NCBI GenBank assembly: GCA_033063855.1
Contig: CP093831.1
Coordinates: 5,580,001-5,644,000, forward strand
Direction of reading: 5' to 3'
Length of the DNA: 64,000 bases
From: Smittia aterrima
Taxonomy: Eukaryota; Arthropoda; Insecta; Diptera; Chironomidae
The position numbers and the translations under genes are program-made. The notes under the pieces were generated by a model. It did no database searches. It saw only the letters and a list, made by a program, of their open reading frames with translations, and was not told the DNA's origin. Below, one piece after another: positions 38,158 to 50,800 of this stretch. Within the stretch, counting starts at the first letter, position 1, and each line of letters begins with the position of its first letter.

Positions 38158-40050
38158 TCAACAGAAAACCAAATTGTCATCTTCTTCTTTATCATCTAAA
38201 TAGTTTTCTTCTAAATTGCTTGATTGAGCGTCTTCCACGTAAATGTAAGCTTCAATAGTTTGCTCATCTAAAGGTCTGTCGATGTCGTCAGGATTGTTGA
38301 GCTTGAAATTCTGAGCCAGTAAAGTGAAAACGATTGTTCCTGCAAACATCAGGAAAGCGTAGAAGAAAAATTCTAAGCTTTTGTTCTGAACTATTTGAAT
38401 TTGAGTGAAGATCACAACAATGAGGTTGCCAAGTGCGTTGTTCGCAAACCAAACGGCTGTTAGAACTGACTTCATTGATGAGGGCGCGTGAGTGTAGCAA
38501 AATTGAAGTCCAGGAACTGAAATTAAAACTTCTCCGATCATGACGAAGAAGAACATTGGTAACTGCCATAAGATCGAAGGTGGATGGAAAGGATCGGCGT
38601 CGATTCGATGTTGTAAGAAACCAGCGCCAATGTAAGAAAATGCAGCGCAAAGTCCACCAATTGCGACACTTTCCAGTGAACTTAAGTGGAATCCCCTTCG
38701 CTTCATCAAAGGCAAAACGATTTTCTGCCAAACAGGAATTTGAATTAACAGCATGATCGGTCCAATAGCTTTGAATTGGTCAGCTGGGATTCGATATCCT
38801 TTTATCCTCGTATCCATTTGTGTCGCTTGATATGTCCACGTTGAGTCTTGTTGAACTAATAGCGCATAATAAATTGGAATTGGAGCGAAGAGTTTGATGA
38901 CTTTCAAGAAAATTGAAACATCATTGACAAAGTCCGGGGAATATTTTCCGACTGATCCGCGAAGCCAAGCCATTCCCTTCGACTTCCCAGTCACTTTTCT
39001 GTAAATTGCATAGGAAATGCATCCACAGACTCTCAGCATTGTGTTGTCTCCATTAGCAAACTCTCTTTTGAAATAAGGAATTCCGAAAAGAAAAATCAAC
39101 CACGACACGAAAAACGCAATTGCAATGACTGCAAACACAGCGGGATAGCATTCCTTGTACTTCTCGCAGAAAGGTTTGAATTGAACTTCTGTGCGAACGT
39201 AAGCAGGAATAATCTTTCCCATCAGAATCCCAGCATAATAAAAGAAGTAATACAACGAGAAGTATCGATCGAGAAGAGCCTTCTGGTGTGGCATTTTGAA
39301 CTGATGTCCTCCCAAAGCTGTTATGCAAGCTCTCAAGCAGCCGTTGCCAGTTGCGATTAGAAACAGCGAAGAAAAAATCAGGAAACTAAAATGTCAAACA
39401 TAAAATATTGTAAATTTCATTACAATCAATGAGAAGCTTACTTTGTAGCGAAGGTGAAGGGCAGAGAGCCCATAAAAGTTCCAATGTATCCGATTGCGTA
39501 GGGAATACAAAAAAGAAAGATTGTCCTTGTGTTTCCAAGATAACTGTCAGCAAGGATCGCTCCGACGATTGGAAGGACTTGAGAGAAGAAGTTGAAAGTG
39601 TGAAGGACCGCGGTTGAGAACTCTTCACTGAAGTTGAGACTATCTCTTAAATAAAGCGCCAAGATGCTTCGAATTCCATTGGCAGCGAATGCTTCGAACA
39701 TTTTTGACAATAAAACAAATATCACAGCGATTGGATATGGATTTGAGTAAAGAGACTCTGATGATCCCTAAAAGTTCAAGAAAATTCAATCAACTCATTC
39801 ATTTATCAACTGCTCGACTGACCTCAGGACTTGTTGTCAACTGATTTTCATTGGACGACGTTCCATAATGTTTTCTTTTCCCTGACGATCCCACATTTTT
39901 CCCAATAATTGAAAATGCTGAAAAAAATCCAAAAGAAATATTTCAAGGTTTTCGATTAATTTGTCCCGCAATCTCCACTTTGTCTACGAGCGATCACTCA
40001 CTTTCTTCATTCTTGATATTTTTTGAGAGAACAGGCACGTTCTTTAACAT
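38158..40050 (-). CDS. Divergent POT/PTR-family (SLC15-like) transporter
   Basis: Four exons, 40002-40050, 39823-39917, 39442-39767 and 38158-39385, join in phase to 565 residues. After about 55 polar residues come roughly twelve hydrophobic helices. Family signatures are recognisable: ANGIRSILALYL in helix 1, GAILADSYLGNTRTI in the helix 2-3 loop (D-S-x-x-G), FSLYYFFYYAG for the usual FxxFYxxINxG, and the late helix MIGEVLISVPGLQFCYTHAPSSMKSV. POT transporters import di- and tripeptides with protons. The helix-1 proton-coupling motif ExxERFxYYG is degraded here (KMFEAFAANG), so substrate or coupling may differ. The large luminal domain of PepT1/2 between helices 9 and 10 is missing, as in SLC15A3/A4-like members. 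The first ATG at 40050 begins a short polar exon. Confidence 0.88.
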
Positions 40051-40536
40051 CTCTCGTACAAAGTCGTGCGTGAATCAGATGAACTTGCGAACTAACAAAT
40101 TTCTTATTGAGACTTCTATGTTCCCGATTAGAATTTAACTTCGTCACTTTATCAAAAGTAAATTAACAAACTTGAATGAAATTTTGAGACAATTATTCAT
40201 CGTTTCAATAGCAAAAATGATAACTAACGCGTCCAGTAAAATTCCACGACTTGAACTCGTACAGTTCACGAAAACAACTGACGAGACGAAGCCAAGGAAA
40301 TGCAAAGTCAAGTGAGGCAACTACGAGAGAGCATGACACGCATGTAGCTACGTTATCTGAGAAAATTCTCTGCTGACTAAATGAGATGACTCGGTTATCA
40401 GTACAGAGAAGAGAGAAGAGCTCGTAAAATGTTGTGCAATCGAGATTGTAATCTTCAAAGGGTCCGGGTGCAATGTAAACATTTTTATTTTGATATCAAA
40501 GGCTTATAGGCAATTTGTATACAAATTTTACAATTT
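40051..40536. other. Transporter promoter and galactosyltransferase 3' UTR
   Basis: Gap between the transporter start and the stop of the next minus-strand gene. An AATAAA on the minus strand at 40484-40489 is about 48 bases beyond the glycosyltransferase stop. No other element was recognised. Confidence 0.5.
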
Positions 40537-41484
40537 TCAAATATTTTTTTTCGACAAAGTGTACGGAAATATTTGGTTCTTCTTGACTAAACTCCACAAT
40601 TGTCTTATTTCATATTCAAATAGATCTGCAGTTGTGAATAGGAATGACAATGTTTTGTGTTGAAGTACATGCTCAATTTTAGTGAAATATTTAAAGTTTG
40701 AGGTCACTGGAATTTTTAGTTTTGCGGTTGCGATTCCTGTGATTTGAACGTCATCAATCCAAAAGTAACGAAGGTTTTGAGAAGTCTCGTACAATTGACG
40801 GATGATGTCTGATGAGTAAAGAATTGAAGTTCCTTGACAGTAATCAGGATAATAAGTCTCAGGATATTCCTCGACAGTCACGAACCATTTCGATTCATAT
40901 CGAACTGCCGTATCATTCCAGCGAACTCGACAGAGAACCAAGCGTTTTGCGTGAAATTGTTTGGATTTCTCTGAAGGAGTCTCGAGATAATCGTAAAGCA
41001 ACGGAGTGTTGACAAATACGTCATCGTCCAACTTCAGCAGAAAGGGAACTTCAGGGCAATTGTAGACAAACCACTTTAGTGCCATGACGTGTTTGTAAGT
41101 TAAGTTTCGATATGAGTCAATGAAGTTTCCTTGAACGATATCTCCAAACAAATCACTTTCAATGTCAATTTGGTGTTGCAGTTCTTCGCTGTCGAAGGTC
41201 CCGATGAAAAAAATCAGCAAAGCTCGAGGATCCTTGTAGCCCCAAGTTTCTCTGATCACAATTCGTTTTTCAAAGTTCTTTGGAGCAGTGTGGACTGCCA
41301 CGACAACTGAAGGTTGAAAAGTAAGTTCATCACAGCTTCTATGACTTTTAAGAAATTTGAAGTTCTTTGTATCTATCAACTGATTGTCAATAACTCGTTT
41401 TTCTTTCTGAATTAAGCAAATCTTTATCAAGAAGAAAATAATGAGTCCAATGATGAAAAATTTTAATTTTTCTTTACGATACAT
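40537..41484 (-). CDS. Beta-1,3-galactosyltransferase-like GT31 glycosyltransferase
   Basis: A single exon of 315 residues. A type II signal anchor at about residues 8-24 (FFIIGLIIFFLIKICLI) follows a short basic N-terminus. The lumenal part shows GT31 hallmarks in order: RIVIRETWG, a LIFFIGTFD-like strand, ESDLFGDIVQGNFIDSYRNL with TYKHVMALKWF, the metal-binding DDD in LLKLDDDVFVN, and YPDYCQGTSILYSS. The family transfers galactose or N-acetylglucosamine in beta-1,3 linkage in the Golgi. The exact donor and acceptor cannot be assigned. The length is near the short end of the family, but all core motifs are present, so it is probably active. Confidence 0.88.
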   Translation of the reverse strand: MYRKEKLKFFIIGLIIFFLIKICLIQKEKRVIDNQLIDTKNFKFLKSHRSCDELTFQPSVVVAVHTAPKNFEKRIVIRETWGYKDPRALLIFFIGTFDSEELQHQIDIESDLFGDIVQGNFIDSYRNLTYKHVMALKWFVYNCPEVPFLLKLDDDVFVNTPLLYDYLETPSEKSKQFHAKRLVLCRVRWNDTAVRYESKWFVTVEEYPETYYPDYCQGTSILYSSDIIRQLYETSQNLRYFWIDDVQITGIATAKLKIPVTSNFKYFTKIEHVLQHKTLSFLFTTADLFEYEIRQLWSLVKKNQIFPYTLSKKNI

Positions 41485-41797
41485 AGCACAAGAAAATTAA
41501 TTATTACACGACGCGAAAGTAAGCAATAAACTGAGTAAGATCGCAAAAGCATTTTGCATTTTATTAAATTAATAAAGAAATTTTCCAGACGAGTTTGCAA
41601 AGATGTTTTAGCTGCAACAGAAACATTTTCCATGTCGAAAGAATTTCAACTGAACAAACTGCTCTATATTCCGCTCCAGAGATTAAACGCGATCTTTAAA
41701 GTTTTAATTTTCAAGGAATTTAAATTACGTTTACTACATTTTCTTCTTAAGTAGATTACAAAAATATTTTTAAATGTCGAAAACTGAACAATTTGAT
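41485..41797. other. Short gap between galactosyltransferase and odorant receptor
   Basis: Promoter space of the minus-strand glycosyltransferase and 3' UTR of the receptor. AT-rich; the open frame at 41554-41754 on the other strand has no recognisable features. Confidence 0.5.
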
Positions 41798-43064
41798 TTA
41801 CTCTCCTGTTGAAATACTTTTTAGCAGTCCAAAGTAAGAAACAGTTGTGGTCAGTATCTAATAAAGGTTGAATTAATTAATAGAATTAAATAAAGCTTAA
41901 CAAACGTTGACAAACCTTTATGAAAACTTCAAGCGAAACTTCAACAAACTTCATCGCTGTCAATCCATTTCTCAATTGAGCTCTCATGATTACAATTACG
42001 AAATGTTTCTTTAATTTGTTGTCATCGATTTCTTCCCATCCACTATCGAATGCTGCGTCAGCCACGTCAATGCTCGAGTCGATCAATCTCTGACCAGAGG
42101 AGCATTGCAAGAAAACTTGCCCACAAATCATGAACATGTAAGCCACAAAGAACATATAATGCTCGTTCTCTGTTACTGACCCTGTCGACAGTTGAAATGC
42201 TACAAAACACATTATCAGAGAGCTCATGACGAAACTTATTAGATATGTCGGTCCGTAAACATCTTGAAGTTTCTTGCTGAGTGTCAAAAGTTTATTGTGA
42301 TGGATGATCAAACTTTTCAGTTGCTCTTTCTTCTCGTCGTCAGCGATGAACTTCAATTTATTTAAGTTAATTTTCAGAACTTTAAACTCCACGACGAGAA
42401 CGTTTATGAAAGCAAGTAAAAGTAGATCTGATGCCAGTAAAGTTAGAGAGTAGAGAGTTCCAACATAAAGAGACCAGCCGAAAGCGTACGGAAAATTCTC
42501 CTGGCGATGAGCATCGAAGGGATACCAATAATCAACTGGCAGCTCAACTTTCCCATTAATTAAGAAAGGAAAAATGTTCAGCAACATTTGAATGCAAGTG
42601 CTCAATAATATTGCTGAGTAGATCTTGCAGACAAGGAAATAGTTGTGGAGATCCTTTTTAACTTTATCATTCACAAAATCCTTGCTCTGACTTTTGTAAA
42701 TACTTTCAAGTTCTTGAATAATTATCCAAATGTCTTTTTGATTGTAAACTGTCAACGCGAATTTACTGAAGATTACGAAAGAAGTTGTTGCGTTGGGGAT
42801 CGCCATAAAATCTGCGGCTAAGTCAGCATTGGTAACATAAACTTTTATCAAGAAACTGACGACGCCCCACAACATGGAAATTAAAACGAATCTAACATAG
42901 ACTTGCAAAATGTAATATTTCAACATTTTCCAGAAACTCGACGACTCCTCTAAAGGAGCAAAATGGAGGCAAACCGTACGGCTCAGAAATAAAGAATATT
43001 TAAGGAAAGATTGAAAATTTATTTCCTCTAAATTAAACACTTCAACTTTAAAGAACTTTGCCAT
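41798..43064 (-). CDS. Insect odorant receptor (7tm_6 family)
   Basis: Two exons, 41916-43064 and 41798-41857, flank a 58-base intron (GTTTGT...ATTAG, phase 0) and give 402 residues, the usual size. Several hydrophobic helices are visible. The last exon encodes ILTTTVSYFGLLKSISTGE, the short helix-7 end characteristic of insect odorant receptors (SYF-x-LL). The family forms cation channels with the co-receptor Orco in antennal neurons, with the N-terminus inside the cell. The ligand cannot be predicted. The gene stands alone here, not in a visible tandem array. The last exon, too short for an ORF scan, was found by joining splice sites and supports the call strongly. Confidence 0.93.
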
Positions 43065-43129
43065 TTTCGATGAATGTCAAGACGCGACTAATTTTTTTTT
43101 AGTTCTCCGCAAAGTTAAATAGAAAAAGT

Positions 43130-43535
43130 TACAGTAGCAGTTCGTAACGAACTTACTGTAGGCCCTACAGTGTAGGGTTTTTCATCGTTGGACTGGTTAC
43201 AGGGGTTGGGACTTTACTGGGTTAAATGGAGAGAGATGGATCCAATGTGTGGAGCTTGGGATTGTTTGCTTTATCTCGACCGGCTGATCACTTTATGTAA
43301 AGAAATCAATGCTCTAACTCCAAAGGAAAAGAAGTTTCACTTGGCGCTGATCGAAGGTGGACTCATATCTGGTCCAGTTTTAGAATTCGTTTAAGCATGC
43401 TGAATATTTCTTGTGAAGAAGTGTCAGCAGAAATGTTCACAAAACTGAATAAATCGAAAAAGATTTCAATCACAGCCCACAGACCACGGACAAAGCGACC
43501 ATAATAGGGTGTTCCATCCTTCGGATGAAAAACCC
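43130..43535. mobile_element. Short palindrome-rich element with terminal inverted repeats (MITE-like)
   Basis: GGGTTTTTCATC at 43175-43186 recurs as its exact reverse complement at 43524-43535, about 360 bases apart. The left side has three overlapping hairpins: 43130-43160 (two 7-base arms interrupted by a two-base bulge), 43155-43171 (ACTGTAGG / CCTACAGT) and 43163-43177 (CCCTAC / GTAGGG). The right side holds another hairpin (CATCC / GGATG, 43514-43527). Inverted ends around a short body suggest a nonautonomous DNA transposon or other structured repeat. No transposase is present and target duplications were not found. It lies about 70 bases upstream of the odorant receptor start. Confidence 0.45.
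43188..43394 (+). other. Orphan open frame inside the inverted-repeat element
   Basis: An open frame of 68 codons begins at a TTG; the first ATGs are internal. Segments such as CLLYLDRLITLCKEINALTP and KEKKFHLALIEGGLISGP look more protein-like than chance frames nearby, with balanced amino acids. No family is recognised. It may be a remnant of a coding element or a decayed exon. Confidence 0.25.
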
Positions 43536-44842
43536 AAAACACTCTTTTGATTAATTCATTCGATGATTGACTTTATGAGCATGATTACTGTGATCACTAA
43601 TAATCATTGCTGTAATAATTTGAAGCTTGATCAAGGTGGAGTAAATAATTGAAAAGAAGTTGAGTCAACTCGTTTCTTTGAACGTCACTAGACAAGATTC
43701 AGAAGAGATGAAGCCAAATAAATGAATTCCTTTAAAACAATCTTTTATTCAACAAACAAATTGCGGTAAGATTAATATAATCTTTTGCTCTCTAACAACC
43801 CCGTGTCTCCCGCGTGCTTCCAATTGAGCGAATGAATCATTCACAATTTACGATCGCAGACACCTACAAAGATTTCTCTTTTCATGTTTTATTCTTCCAG
43901 TTGATGAGCGCGCGATTTTATTTTTAATACACTTAGTCGCTCTGAAAATAAATTGTTTATTAACAACGAGCGCGCGAAGTGAAGCTCCCAAAAAAAAACA
44001 ACGCAACAAATATTTTCATTCATTCTAAATGCGCTTCCAGTCTTCTTTCGGATTTCGTTGAGTGCAAACGTGGAAAATCAAAGCGAGTGGATTTTCTTTT
44101 CGATTTTCTACAGTGGAAGGGGAAAGATTCTCCTGATTTTCAATTAAAACGCTTTAATAAAACAACTTGGATTATTGATGGTGTTCTCATAAATTTAGAT
44201 TGATGTGCGTGGATAGAAATCAATTTTCAATTATCGCGAGGAGAGCGTGAACAGAAAAAGTTCTCCCGACCAATTTTCTGGTTCGTAAAATCGTTTCTTC
44301 TTGTGCAATGTTAAAATTAGAAAACACGTCGAGTGAAGAAGAAGAAAAGTCGCGAGATGCTGACAGTTTTAAAGTGATCTTGTGAATCTCGTGAGTTAAA
44401 GAAAAGTTTCTTTTGTGAAAAGTTTTTTCGGTTGCCATCGAAAATCAACATCGGAAAATTGTTTGCTACGCTCGCCTGATGGCATAATTCCGCGCTGTCG
44501 ATTCCTACGGGCACACATTTCTATGGTGCCGAGCGTTATTTTACAGAACTGGGTGAAAAATGTAAAGAAATTTCTAAGCGAAGTTGAAGGGAAGCGGAGA
44601 GACACAGTTTGGCGAATTGCTATGATACCGATGTGGCTGTTAATGTTTGGTAATCGATTAAACAACAGCCCGCTGTGAGGAATGCTTAGAAGTCGGTGAA
44701 ATAATTCAAATTCCTTCAGTGAAGTTAACTGCAGAAAAAGGGGGAAAGCGAATCAAATTAAATCGAATCAAAATCAAATCAAAACGACAAGACAAAGCCT
44801 CATAAAATAAAAGTTTTTTGTGTCAACGAATCAACCGAAGCA
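43536..44842. other. Noncoding region upstream of the large unrecognised gene
   Basis: No supported exon in 1.3 kb. It is the probable promoter and 5' UTR of the gene starting at 44843. Overlapping open frames near 44220-44680 occur on both strands and have no identifiable features. Confidence 0.55.
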
Positions 44843-47800
44843 ATGAAAGACGAACGAGACAGTTGCTCAACTGGGAGTTCGCTCAGTGGAATATATAAGA
44901 ACATTCTGAACAAGGTGAGTTCAACGTTCGTCATCTTATTGCACAATGAAAGCTCATTCAATGCTGCTTACTGAAGCGAAAAATGGGCTTGGAAAATATG
45001 TCAAAGAGAATCTAGAATCTCTCTTCAATTACTGAATAATCTGTCACTGTTTTGTTAATTAAGATTCATCGACATATTCAATTTGAAATGAATATCTCAG
45101 CGACGTAATCTTATCCTTCAACTGCCATGTTTCATTAAATCTAATACACGATGATCTCAGCAAAGCAAAAGTTACTGTTCATTCTTGAGATTAGATTAAT
45201 CCCAGCGAAAGTAAACAGAAAGAAAGATTGTTGTTTACCGAAAGAACGTGACTTTCGCTAGAAACAAAGAATCCCCTTCCCACTTTTATTACAAAGTCAT
45301 TTTTCTTCTCTGCACTGAATTTTCTTTTACAGCAATCTCCAGCGCCAATTTGCATGTTTTACTTTTCACATCCATTCGGGATATCGACGCCGTCATCAGC
45401 AAACAATGCTGGGAATATTGGAAACTCAACTCAGCAGTCGAAGAAGGCTTCAAAATACACAACGACGACTTATCTTGTGACAGAGATTCAAAAGAATCAC
45501 AGCGATGGATCACAAGACGAAGCGGAGCCAAAGAAACATCCTTACACTGACCGAGAACTTATTCCCTGGCCGAAGAACTTTCTTCTTCCTCCACTCATTC
45601 AACTACTCGAGAAAAAACACGGTAAATTATTATTGTTTTGTTATTTTAGCAACCACGCAATTTATTTATTTTTTGAGAGAAAGAGAGAGAGCCGGCGAGG
45701 CGACTGCCGAAAAAAAGAATTGTCACGAGCCACTCAGTCAAATAGAAAAAAAAAAACATAAACAGAGAAAGGAAAATGCACACACGAGTTTTCCTTTTGG
45801 AAAACGCCTCGGAAAATGAAACGCGAGAGAAGAATATTTTTAAATGTTTGTCGATTCGAAACAGTTGACTGCGAGTCTCCGTTTCCAAAGCATTGTTCTT
45901 TCATTGAACAACGGAAAGTTCTCGCGAGCTGAAGTCGAATTGTCTACGTTGCTTTATCAGTTCGTCGACTGCGCTAAGCTGCTTAGCATAGACCGGATCA
46001 CGCAAAGCAGATGATTGAGGAAATCGCCAATGAAACTCCCGCGCCCATTTCGCTGCGATAAAGTTAATTAAGTGAACATATCGACATTGCTCGCAAATAA
46101 AAACAAATGAGGAGACAATTTGCACAATTTCGTTTTGATGCGCTGTGTGACCTTCAAACGTTTTGCGTGAACGACGAGCACGAGAGACTTTTTTTTTGTG
46201 CCGGTCAGTGTCAATAACCCAAAGTGAGTTTCAACGATAATTAGCAGCGTAGCGTGAAAATCAATATCGCGGTTATACGCCGGTGATTGAATAGAAGTGA
46301 ACAATGTAAAGGATTTTTAAACGAGAACGGAAAGAATTTACTGCTGAACGTTTTTTATTTATTTCGAATCAAATTTTCCAGTGAATTCATAACGAAACTT
46401 CCACGAAAATAATTAAACGCCGACTGCCAGCTCGTTGTAACGTGAAAGAAGAAAAACTTTCATAATGTGAAAATCAATATTTCCTATAAAGAATTTACAT
46501 TGCACAAGTCAATATCTTAACTCACACATGTCGACATTCAAAGCTCGCAAGCATCTGCTCAATCTCTTCTTCTCAAGAAATTTTAATTAAAAATTTAATT
46601 TGAGAATTTTATTTTGCATTCGCTTATAGGAAAGAAACTTCCAGACATCGATGCGATTCTGAAGCAAGTTCGGAAACAAGCGTGGAACACTCCGAAGTCT
46701 CGACATTCGCATAACTTTTGGAGGTAAGAAAGGTTAATGTGAATAATGAAGTTAGTCGATAAATGTTCATTAGGAAACGATTTCCATGCGTTTGAACCAT
46801 TATCGAGGATTCCTCATTTCCCTCACGTGCGAGATAAACGGCCGCAGAGCGAAAATAAATTCCCAAGAGATTTATAAATAAACAATTCGCATCTGTGATA
46901 AATGGCACGACACTTTGATTCATGCATGAATCCTTGAGTTTTCTTAATTTTCGTAAAAGCATTTCTTTTACCTGTAGCTCGTCAACGAAACGACATTTTA
47001 TTGGATGTAACAACAACGCTCTCCTAAATTGATAATAACATTTAGAAAGAAAATGCGAACTCATATCAATTTCTCTTCATTTCAAGTCGGGGATCTTCCG
47101 TTTCCAGCGACGATTTCTCATCGTTAGCATCGCCTGACTCAGTCAACGACAAAACGAAGCCAAGTCGAGGCAAACTGAGACAACGAGCTAAAAATACGAA
47201 AGCGACTAAAATGGAAGGAATTGCTTTAAACTCGAGTGGAAGCAGCGGAAGTGGCCGTGGAAAAACTCAAATTCTATTGAAACGACGATACTCAGTTCCA
47301 GAAATAATCATGAGAAAGTGAGTAAGAAAAACTAGCTTTCCTAGGAATGACCTTTTCCTTCTTTACCTCTGTCACATCATAAATTCAAAAGGCAAAAGCG
47401 AAAACATTTTCGTCTTTTCACGAAAAATCAATTGCAAACCTTTTTTTGCTGACTTCAAGTCGTTCACAGCAATCAAATGTAATCCTTTCGAGAAGTTTTA
47501 GCTTAGTCAAGAATTGACTGTCAGTCAGTTTATTACTTTGAATATTTCTTAGCTATAACGAAAAGCGCTGACTCAATCATTTCATAAATTTCTCAACCAC
47601 TTTTCTTTCGCTCTGATTTACATAATTTCACAATCGTTTATCTTCTTTTCTTTCCTCTATTTCCACCTTCCACACAATTTTCCCAGATATTCATTAGCAC
47701 AACAGAAGTCGTATGAGGAGAGTGTGGGCGGCCAGTCAACAATGAGTCCCATGAGCGAAGCGATTACCAAATGTCGTAATGGTCAAAGCTCTATTAATAA

Positions 47801-50800
47801 GAAACTACCACAAACACAACCCGCGAGTTCTTCCAATACACGAACGTCGAGTCCGATTAAATACTTTATACCCTTCTCACCCCAACCACCAACAATATCA
47901 CCATCAACGACGAATAGTTTCGGGGGAAGCGCGACTTTCCTTAACAATGAAATTTCAATGCGAAAGCAAACGCTACTTCGACGAATGTGGAGTCGCGAGT
48001 TCCAACACACAAAATACTCGGGCAGTTGGTCACCGCCATTAAGACGAGCAACACATCATCCGCAAAGTCGACTTCAGAAGTTCAATACTTTGCCTGAGAT
48101 AATTTCGTCGTCGTGCGAAAAGTGTAAAGAGCTCGGTGTGCTCGCAAGGAATTTTGATGAAGAGTTTTGCGAAGCTAAAGAGGATAAGTCGCAACAGACC
48201 GATTTTGATTTGGAGAGAAATTCCCAGCCGGCTCATAAAGATAATTTCGCAAGTCAATCTTCGGGAGCGTCTTCCCTCGTACAATCCGCTGAAGTAAGAG
48301 ATGCGAAAGCTTCGTGTGGCGTCGTCATTAATTCAGGAGCGACTATTGATTCGAACGGAAATAACATCGTGATTTGTATGACAGCACTTCAAGAGCCGAG
48401 ACATCAGACGAGTCTCCAAGATGCTGAAGAGATGTTGAGTGTCGAGATTGATGGCAACAATAACTCAGATTCAATGGGGAATGGCGAGAAGTTCTTGCGG
48501 AAGCAGTTTAGCACTCAGATCGATGACCATGAATCGACTGAAGTTGTCTACAAGCGACTTCGCGAGGAGAATCTCAACGAAACTGAGATCGACGAATGTA
48601 TTTCGCAGATGTTGATCGAAAACCTCAACACGGTGATTAAAACTGTTAATGAAAACCTCCAAGCGAACGGCGAGCGCAACCTTGTAAAAATCGATTATCG
48701 TTCGGGGGTTGATGGGGTCGAAGAGAGCGACGGCGGCTACTATACAAATAAATTCGGAAACCAGCACGAAATTTCCATTCAAATGAGAAACGCCAAAAAT
48801 GGGGACAGCTCGAGCACTCGAAATTCAAATGAGCCAACGAGTCCGGATTACATTGCAGTCGAGCGCGGAACTTGTGAAAATGCGGATGGAAAAAATCCTG
48901 ACGCTGATCGAATTTACTTCGCTTGCTTTGAACATCAGAAGAGTTTGAGTGACAACAGCACATCAACGGAAGGACTTGAAGAGATCACAACTGCGATCAT
49001 AAGTTCGGGAACTTCTTATCCCGAGCCATCGCATCCCGATTCGATTTTTGTTCCGCGTGTGATCGGTCCAAAAACTGAATCAATGGAAGTCAATCCATCG
49101 TCGTCATCTGCTCAGGAAGATGATGAGTTCGATGGAGCTGACGACTCCGAGGATGAAGATATAAGTGATGTTGATAGTCTCGATGATATCGTAACGATTC
49201 GAGCGAAGAAGCTCAGTGAGATTGCTCATCATCAACATAAAAAAGCTCAAGCAATTTATCGCCACGCTCACATGAAAGGTCAAGCTTTCTTTGTTCCAAT
49301 TGTTGACACTGAGCAACCAATTGATGAACATGTCGTTGTGGCCGATGCAATGCCTGAGAAGCTCAAAGAGAAGTTAGTGTTGAGACAGAGACGAAGAGAT
49401 ATGAAAAAGCAGAGTGAAGTAAAAATCAAGCAATGGCGAATGCAGAAATTCATCGAACGCAAAATTGGAGAAGTCAAATTAGTCAACAATTATGTCGAGG
49501 ACTTTGCGACTGGCGGAGCTTTCAAAATCATCGGAATGCCTTCGAAGAAACATGGAGCAATTGAAACAAACGTTTATAAGCGGGAAGCGGGTCAGGCGAC
49601 CGGATGGGTTCCTAAGTCAAGGCAAGCCCAATCGAATGAGCTTCCGGAAAAGTCAGCAAAGTCGAAGAAACTTCGGAATGAGATTGGCATGTTAGAGTCT
49701 TATAAAATCGACGGTCGTGGGAATATGCAAATTCAAAATCCTGGGAAAGCAGAAAAGGCTCCTCCACCAAAGCCGAAAATTAAACGAACAACAGTTCACA
49801 CTGCAGTGAGTGAAAGTAAAAAGTCGTCGAAGGGAAAATCGAAAACACCTTCAGAAGCTCCAACAAGAAAATCAAATTATTCGTCCAAACGAGCATCGTC
49901 AACAAATGTTCCCACATCGTCAGCTTCGTCTGTTGAAGCAACGGACGCCAGACGACGACAAGTAATGAAAGACGTTCAGCAGATGTCGATTTATAAAAGT
50001 GATCTGACCCCAGATCCAGACAGTGGACCATCGAGAAAAATGTGGAAAACTGAGATTCAAGAAGGTGACAAACATATTGAAATACTAGAAATAGTTGAAT
50101 GTGTCGATGGCACATCATCATCAGCACCCGAGCATAACTCGAACTTTAGTCAACACCTCTTTCCACCGACAAACCACAAATATTATCATGTCTCATCATC
50201 ATCATCCGCCCATCCAACGATTGTAAATAAAACATTTAGTGTAAGAACGTCTGGCTTCGGCGGAATGGACGATCGCGACAGTTTTCAATCGAGAATTCCA
50301 ATTCCTGTCTATCGATACATGCGACACTCAAAGCCAACGTGGTTGCCACGTGATAGTTCACCCTGCAACAACAATTACAGTTCATCGACAGACGCTGAAG
50401 ACTCAATTCCATCTGGAAGTTCACATGGAGTAAAGCAAACATCGAAAGTCGATCGAATGATTGCAAATCTTTTAATGGAAGCATTGAAGAGTCCTGAAGA
50501 CTTGGGAGTAGATTTTGTGAAGTCGCCAAAGATTAGAAGAACAAAGAGACGATCGCAGTCTCCAGCTGGTGAATCTTCTTCGACTGGATATTACACTGGA
50601 GACAGTTCAAGTCGTCGCTCGGCCAGTAACAGCGCTGGGAAGTATCAGCATCGTTTCGAAGTGATTCCAGAAGAGAAAAGTAGTTTCTCGGTCGATTCAT
50701 CAAACGATGATTTCATTGAAGACGAAGAAGAAGAGAATGCGAAAATCAATAATATCAACAGCGATTGGAAAAGTCGTAAGAACCTGCAGAACAATGACAT

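Noticed and set aside
44220..44678. Cluster of 60-90-codon frames on both strands upstream of the large gene
   Set aside because: Mutually overlapping, no homology recognised and no link to the downstream exons.
45622..46629. Possible extra exons in the first kilobase-size intron of the large gene
   Set aside because: The flanking exons join in phase without them, and the open frames there are low-complexity or read-through from exon 2.
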